This document shows positions 16,713-21,435 of a stretch of DNA of 21,435 nucleotides, one piece after another; the first letter of the stretch is position 1, and every line of letters starts with the position of its first letter. The position numbers and the translations under genes were made by a program. This DNA comes from Candidatus Poseidoniales archaeon. Its GTDB lineage: Archaea; Thermoplasmatota; Poseidoniia; Poseidoniales; Poseidoniaceae. The notes under the pieces were generated by a model, which made no database searches, was not told the DNA's origin, and saw only the letters and a list, made by a program, of their open reading frames with translations. Location of the stretch: contig JAAXIR010000235.1 in assembly GCA_012270265.1 (NCBI GenBank), positions 1-21,435 of the forward strand, given 5' to 3'.

Positions 16713-17543
16713 TCACAGCAGTTCTCGTTGGATGCGTTGAATGGCGTTGGTGGCGAATCCATCTCCATCTCGGCGACCGATAAAGTGCGAAAATTGAGGC
16801 CCATCTTGGAGTGAAATGTTGATGTCGCCCTCAAACACTTCATCGATTTCAAACAAAACCGTGGATTCGGCTAGATGCGGTGCATTGTTCATTTCAGAAA
16901 GGTGTGTGAGTGTAATGCTCCTGGTCTTGTCCGTGCATACTTGTGCTAGGAATTCACCGGTTTGTAGATTGGACAAGTGTCCTCCTCGGCCAGTGATTCG
17001 ATCTTTTAGGGAAGAGGGGTAGGGTCCAGACATCAGTCTGTTTCGGTCATAGTTTGCCTCAACTGCGATATGTTGGCAACCTCTGACATGATGCACCAAC
17101 TCATCTGTCCAACTACCCAAATCCGTGATGATTGCTGAACGTTCTCCTCCATGGCTTGCCACGAAGGCAACATTGTCAGCACCTGAATGGGGGACAGGAA
17201 CGGGCAAGAGGGAACTGCCGTTGTTGAACGGTAAGACGTCGAGCGCCTCGAACGGCTGCGTTAATTCAGGTAGTAAGCCGAGCTCTGCACTGGTCCGGTG
17301 ATTGGCGTAGACAGGAACCTTCCACCGTTTCTGGGCAATAAGTGCGCCTCCACCATGATCGCCATGGTGGTGTGTTATGACAATCGCTTCGAGGTCTTCC
17401 GGGGATACATCGAGCATGTTGAGTCTTTTCTCCAGTTGGACGCCACTGAATCCCTGATCGACGAGAATGTGGGACGAACCTGAACTCAGCAACGTGGCAT
17501 TTCCACGACTGCCGGTCCCAAGGTGCGTGATTGACATCCCCAT
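16713..17543 (-). CDS. YycJ-like metallo-beta-lactamase-fold hydrolase
   Basis: The protein has 276 residues from the ATG at 17543. It opens with MSITHLGTGSRGNATLL, the typical first strand of YycJ/WalJ-like MBL proteins. The metal-binding motif is THHHGDH (His58, His60, Asp62, His63), with His119, Asp141 in IITDLGS, GHLSN (His189) and THLSEMNN (His214) as further family-type ligands. Bacterial YycJ relatives are linked to nucleic-acid processing, so a nuclease-like or other phosphoesterase role is plausible but unproven here. A GTG at 17618 gives an in-frame extension of 25 residues; it is disfavoured because homology begins at 17543 or 17537 and an AT-rich TATA-like element lies about 33 bp upstream of 17543. 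A hairpin (TGCTGT/ACAGCA, 16706-16720) spans its stop codon. It is followed by the pilin genes on the same strand, possibly as one operon. Confidence 0.88.
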   Translation of the reverse strand: MGMSITHLGTGSRGNATLLSSGSSHILVDQGFSGVQLEKRLNMLDVSPEDLEAIVITHHHGDHGGGALIAQKRWKVPVYANHRTSAELGLLPELTQPFEALDVLPFNNGSSLLPVPVPHSGADNVAFVASHGGERSAIITDLGSWTDELVHHVRGCQHIAVEANYDRNRLMSGPYPSSLKDRITGRGGHLSNLQTGEFLAQVCTDKTRSITLTHLSEMNNAPHLAESTVLFEIDEVFEGDINISLQDGPQFSHFIGRRDGDGFATNAIQRIQRELL

Positions 17544-17712
17544 TCGAATCGAAGCAAGGCGAGTGCAGACGGATATTGAATACACCGCTTGAATTGAGCG
17601 AAAATCTCCTTTTTTCACACCACAACAACGTAACCGTGTATGAACAACGCTCCATCATTGCTATAAGCGTGGAGACAAGGAGTTTGGATAGGGCGTTACG
17701 CCGTAGGTGATT
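17544..17712. promoter_or_regulatory. Divergent promoter region between the MBL hydrolase and the TSP3-repeat protein
   Basis: For the plus-strand gene, CTATAAG at 17661-17667 is a TATA candidate that predicts transcription near 17690. For the minus-strand gene, GGTGTATTCAATAT (minus strand, 17573-17586) is placed for a nearly leaderless transcript starting close to 17543. AGGTGA at 17705-17710 is the likely ribosome binding site of the plus-strand gene. A short dyad at 17692-17702 is listed separately. Confidence 0.45.
17692..17702. promoter_or_regulatory. Perfect 11-bp dyad GGCGTTACGCC at the predicted transcription start
   Basis: Two 5-bp arms (GGCGT/ACGCC) flank a single T. The dyad sits about 25-40 bp after the TATA candidate and just before the ribosome binding site. 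That is a position where a repressor could block initiation, or where a small hairpin could affect translation. It is short enough to arise by chance. Confidence 0.3.
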
Positions 17713-20700
17713 GTGTTGCGTAGGAGCCAGACCACTTTACTCACCTCACTTGCTGTGATTGCAGGGCTGCTCTTCATGTCGCAGTTCCCAGTCATCTCTC
17801 CCGTTTCGAACGTTCATCCGGATGATACATTCGGTGAAAAACCGCCAACAACGGACACGGACGGTGATGGAATTCCTGATGTTCATGAGAACATTTTCGA
17901 AGAATGGATCAATTTCTCTGCAGTTGATGGGCGCCTTGTGACGATGAAGGGTCTGGACAAAAGTGATGCGTCGGACGCTGATTTCGATACCGACCGAGAC
18001 GGTTTGAACAATACAGAAGAGTATTGTTGGCCTTATCCCGACAACTGCAACGATCCTGGTTTTTCACGAGGCCTTACTGGTACATTGGATGAAAACGGGG
18101 ACCGAATCTACCTCGACCCTCGTGTTTCTGACACAGATGGAGATGGTATGCCGGACGGATTTGAAGCATGGATGTGCGATCGTGCAGGCGGTTTCGACGA
18201 AGTGACACAACGTTACGTCTGTCCATACTTCGACCCATTGAACGCAAGTGACCAAACCGACGACCCTGATGAAGACGGTTTTGACGTGAATCGCGACGGC
18301 TTCCTCACGGTTGCAGAACAGTACACCTCACCAGAGGAGTACCGTTACGGTATGCCGGGGAATTTCACACATGAATTGGATGGTTTGTGGTGTTCAGCAA
18401 CGCTCCCACAAGGTTCCGTCTTGACGCAGTGGCCGTTTATCACCAACGGCGCCAATGCATCTTTTGTGAACATTCTCTCAGCGTGTACGAACAACGTTAC
18501 TGGTGTAGTTGGTGAAGATCTATGGCTCGGAACCGACCCACTTCTCGACGATTCGGACCGCTACAGTTGGGACGGTTTTGCCATTCGTCCACTTTATCCC
18601 TCGTTTGGGGATGGAATGCCGGATGGTTGGGAAGTACACTTTGGCCTCGATCCATTGAACCGTTCAAACGCTTTGCTCGATGATGATCGAGACGGGTGGG
18701 ACTTGAATCGCGATGGGCTCGTTTCTGCTGATGTGAGCCGGACAGATACCGCCATTGCACTAGGTGAATCGTTGTCCAATCTTGAGGAATATTACACTCA
18801 TAACGACGAAGGCAATACAGTACGGTCGGGTCTTCGTGAGGTTCAATTAGGCGTGAACGATTCATCGTTCAAGGAGTATCCTCTGACATTCAATGCCATA
18901 CCCGGATCTCTTTCTCTCATGCACCATGATGTTCGAAGCATACTCGTCGATGGTTCGACTGCGTATTACCTGACTCGTTACGGGATGACCACGATTGACT
19001 ACGAAACAGAAACAACCCAGGACCAGTGGTTCCCACAAGGAATCACTGGATACGAAGCTGTCTTTGTCGAGTCTGAGACTGGTCCACATTCAGTCGCTCT
19101 AGCCACTTCACACGGAATACATGTTGCTGCTTTGCAAGTCGACGGTTTTGTTGAACCCATCGAATCCTGGTCTTCGACAGAGGCTGTTGAGGTCTTCGCC
19201 ATTCAACAACTCGCCATCGAAGGCTCAAGCCAGCAACTCATCGCATTGGGTTCCAGTGGCGACGGCATGGTCGTCGAAGTAAATGCAGGCGGTCAAATCA
19301 CACAGACCTATGAGCTCGGGTCCAATTTCAAGTCCTCGTTGATGCAAGACGAAGTTGTTGTCACCGAACTGGAGCATGGAAACGTACCAGGTGGTGGCTT
19401 GGTGCTCTACATCGGGACAGAGCGTGGAATGATGACTCTTGAATCTGCCACAGGCAGAGACGATGCAACTCCAACATGGCGGTTCTTCTTCGACGCCAAT
19501 CCGGTAAACATTGCAAACAAGATTGATGACCTGAGAACGCTCAATCTCGGTGCAACCGGTAATCCTGCAGAGGTTCAAGCCCTCGTTCTTGATGGTCCAA
19601 ACGCGCAGAATCCTACCGCACTTTGGATTGGGACTCCATCTGGTTTGCATCGTTTGAATTTGGAATTGAACGACATGTCGTTCGGTGGCCTACTCGAGCA
19701 TCCTGGCGGTGATGCTGACGAACTTGCAAAGTCCAACAACATTCATTCAATTTACCCGACGGGTAACGAAATCCTTGTCGGATCGTCCGACGGCTTGTGG
19801 GTTCTCGCAGGGAACTACCTAGATGTCTATGGCCTTCAATCCAATTCCGAAATGCCAGGTGAAATTGCCTCCATTGGCATGATGGAACGTGACGGAGAAA
19901 CCTACATTCTCGGTGCATCGGCACCTGGCCGGTTTGCAAATTTGGAACTCATGGACCCGGGTGCAAACGATTCAGACAGTGACGGAATGCCTGATGGCTG
20001 GGAACTTGCCTACGGCTTGGACCCAACCGACCCATGGGATGCACTTCTCGATGGAGATGTCGATGGACTCCGGTTGAATGGAGGCGATGATCTCGATCGC
20101 TGGTGGACCAACCTCGAGGAATACCGCTACGTTGCACGCACTGCAGACGGCTACAATTCCACGATGCCCAATCAGAGCGATTCTGACATGGATGGTTTGA
20201 TGGATGGTGCTGAATTCTTTGGTTACTACCTCAGCGAAACAAATTTCGATTGTTATTACACACCACAATTGGTCTACACCTGCGACGAAGCCTTGGGTGA
20301 ACAAGCGAGGACGACCTACAGCAGCCTGAACTCAATCGACGTAGGCACCGATCCAACCGTGTTGGACACGGACGGAGACGGGATGCCTGATGGATGGGAG
20401 ATTGAGCACCGACGATGGGTTGGTACTTCATTTACCGGCGGAAACAACTGGTCACTCGACCCGACGCGTGCAGACGATGCGTCATGGGACGCTGATCAAG
20501 ATGGACTGGCCAACCTGTGTGAATATCAATGGTCGCTGGTTCGCAAGGCTGGTCTCCAAGGTGACTTGTTCGAGGAGTTCGGCGAGTCGCCAGAATCTGT
20601 CGCAACATGGTCTGTCCCAGATCCAAATCTCGTTGATTCAGACGGTGACACCCTCCCTGACGGTTGGGAAGCCGATGGTCAATGTACATGGTCACCACTT

Positions 20701-21165
20701 CGCATTGGTGTCAACCCGTTGAATGGTTCGGATTTGTTTGAAAACCCTGATGGTGATGGATACGATGTCAACAAGGATGGTGTACTCACACAGAATGAGA
20801 TGTTTGTCAACTATCTTGAGTATCACATTCGCTCTGGTCTCTTCTTGGACAATCAATCACTCGATGGCATGGAATTACCGAATGGTTTCACGACAGACTT
20901 GTTTGACAACGTATCGGACTTCGGACTTCCAGAAGCTGACTTCGCATCTCGAGCAAGCGGTGCAATTCTGGCAGGCCAAATTCCGATCGAAAAGGGCTCG
21001 ACTGATCCATTCAGCGCGGATTCCGACGATGATGGAATGCCGGATGGTTGGGAAATTTGGTTTGCACGATGGAACGTTATTGATGATGAATGGACACTGA
21101 ATCCGTTGCAACCGAGCGATCGATGGTTGGATGCCGATGACGATGGCATGACCAATTGGGAATAA
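17713..21165 (+). CDS. Secreted calcium-loop (TSP3-like) repeat protein with central beta-propeller, ended by an in-frame TAA
   Basis: The protein has 1,150 residues from GTG 17713; GTG 17707 and TTG 17716 are alternatives, with AGGTGA at 17705-17710. A hydrophobic N-terminus (TLLTSLAVIAGLLFMSQ) is a signal peptide or anchor. Acidic calcium loops of thrombospondin type 3/dockerin style occur at about residues 48 (DTDGDGIPD), 140 (DTDGDGMPDGFE), 753 (DSDSDGMPDGWE), 885 (DTDGDGMPDGWE), 975 (DSDGDTLPDGWE) and 1103 (DSDDDGMPDGWE), with more degenerate copies between. Units often end in an N-x-EEY-like motif. Residues about 390-745 lack these loops and contain propeller-like blades (IGTPSGLHRL, LVGSSDGLWVL). 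It is probably a rigid, calcium-stabilised surface or matrix protein. The visible end (DADDDGMTNWE then TAA) is abnormal because in-family sequence continues beyond it. Confidence 0.83.
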   Translation: MLRRSQTTLLTSLAVIAGLLFMSQFPVISPVSNVHPDDTFGEKPPTTDTDGDGIPDVHENIFEEWINFSAVDGRLVTMKGLDKSDASDADFDTDRDGLNNTEEYCWPYPDNCNDPGFSRGLTGTLDENGDRIYLDPRVSDTDGDGMPDGFEAWMCDRAGGFDEVTQRYVCPYFDPLNASDQTDDPDEDGFDVNRDGFLTVAEQYTSPEEYRYGMPGNFTHELDGLWCSATLPQGSVLTQWPFITNGANASFVNILSACTNNVTGVVGEDLWLGTDPLLDDSDRYSWDGFAIRPLYPSFGDGMPDGWEVHFGLDPLNRSNALLDDDRDGWDLNRDGLVSADVSRTDTAIALGESLSNLEEYYTHNDEGNTVRSGLREVQLGVNDSSFKEYPLTFNAIPGSLSLMHHDVRSILVDGSTAYYLTRYGMTTIDYETETTQDQWFPQGITGYEAVFVESETGPHSVALATSHGIHVAALQVDGFVEPIESWSSTEAVEVFAIQQLAIEGSSQQLIALGSSGDGMVVEVNAGGQITQTYELGSNFKSSLMQDEVVVTELEHGNVPGGGLVLYIGTERGMMTLESATGRDDATPTWRFFFDANPVNIANKIDDLRTLNLGATGNPAEVQALVLDGPNAQNPTALWIGTPSGLHRLNLELNDMSFGGLLEHPGGDADELAKSNNIHSIYPTGNEILVGSSDGLWVLAGNYLDVYGLQSNSEMPGEIASIGMMERDGETYILGASAPGRFANLELMDPGANDSDSDGMPDGWELAYGLDPTDPWDALLDGDVDGLRLNGGDDLDRWWTNLEEYRYVARTADGYNSTMPNQSDSDMDGLMDGAEFFGYYLSETNFDCYYTPQLVYTCDEALGEQARTTYSSLNSIDVGTDPTVLDTDGDGMPDGWEIEHRRWVGTSFTGGNNWSLDPTRADDASWDADQDGLANLCEYQWSLVRKAGLQGDLFEEFGESPESVATWSVPDPNLVDSDGDTLPDGWEADGQCTWSPLRIGVNPLNGSDLFENPDGDGYDVNKDGVLTQNEMFVNYLEYHIRSGLFLDNQSLDGMELPNGFTTDLFDNVSDFGLPEADFASRASGAILAGQIPIEKGSTDPFSADSDDDGMPDGWEIWFARWNVIDDEWTLNPLQPSDRWLDADDDGMTNWE

Positions 21166-21435
21166 TACAACCTCATTGACTCAAGTCTAACGGAAACGAA
21201 CTCCAATCGTTCCTCACCTCAATGGTTTGTTACCACACTTGGTTCGGCCTATGCGTTCCAACAATGGCCTTCAGCGTCCACAACGTATTCTTTCGGCACC
21301 TACATGACCTCGGATCAGTACAACCTCACGGGTCCAACAGGCGATCCGATCAACGTTGATACGGACGGAGACGGCATCATTGATGGCCTTGAGTTGCTGT
21401 TCACCGCATGGAACATTTCTGCTCAAACCTGGACA
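21166..21435 (+). pseudogene. In-frame continuation of the TSP3-repeat gene beyond the TAA (runs off the window)
   Basis: After the TAA at 21163-21165 the same frame stays open for all 90 codons to the window edge. It begins YNLIDSSLTE and later contains DTDGDGIIDGLELLF (from 21358), the same calcium-loop motif as upstream. No promoter or ribosome binding site is evident, and the first in-frame ATG is at about 21307. It is best read as the rest of the same gene, split by a nonsense codon or a sequence error, with the true C-terminus outside the window. Confidence 0.75.

Noticed and set aside
16706..16720. Hairpin TGCTGT/ACAGCA as a terminator after the MBL hydrolase gene
   Set aside because: The stem is only 6 bp, spans the stop codon and is not followed by a U-run on the minus strand; the pilin gene starts 66 bp later.
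17850..21435. Tandem DNA repeat or CRISPR-like array in the DTDGDG-rich region
   Set aside because: The repetition is at protein level (calcium loops) with irregular spacing and divergent codons; there are no constant repeats with unique spacers.

Overview
The window looks like a piece of a marine euryarchaeal chromosome, most plausibly Marine Group II (Candidatus Poseidoniales) or a relative. The lineage is inferred from protein style, not from a marker gene. Supporting signs are prepilin-like proteins with archaeal class III-type N-termini (DAVSEILGVIMML-like), giant acidic surface proteins dense in N-glycosylation sequons, calcium-loop proteins with D-x-D-x-DGMPDGWE repeats, C-terminal membrane anchors with short cytoplasmic tails, and TATA-like elements close to start codons. 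No rRNA, tRNA, CRISPR array, transposase or integrase was seen.

Left block, plus strand (1-12959): a 5'-truncated giant surface protein made of tandem beta-sandwich modules with a C-terminal anchor; a membrane-tethered subtilisin-like protease; a short AT-rich promoter region with three copies of TGATATTCT; a giant secreted beta-helix/Ig-like protein with a C-terminal membrane anchor and a cytoplasmic tail; and, touching its stop codon, a winged-helix/STAND ATPase/TPR regulator. The last two are almost certainly co-transcribed, so a surface protein with a cytoplasmic tail is paired with a cytosolic ATP-dependent switch protein.

Middle block, minus strand (17543 down to 12956): a YycJ-like metallo-beta-lactamase-fold hydrolase, then three prepilin-like genes chained by stop/start overlaps with good Shine-Dalgarno sequences. 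The last pilin gene and the STAND gene converge and share 4 bp at their stop codons. No pilus ATPase, platform protein or prepilin peptidase lies in the window.

Right block, plus strand (17713-21435): a secreted protein with arrays of thrombospondin type 3-like calcium loops around a beta-propeller-like centre. Its reading frame is cut by a single TAA at 21163-21165, exactly where a conserved Glu codon is expected. The same frame stays open and in-family to the end of the window, so this is a nonsense allele, a sequence error or a readthrough case.

Overall the window is devoted to the cell surface: large glycoprotein-like adhesins or matrix proteins, a surface protease, pilin-like subunits and one cytosolic regulator placed to link surface state to transcription.
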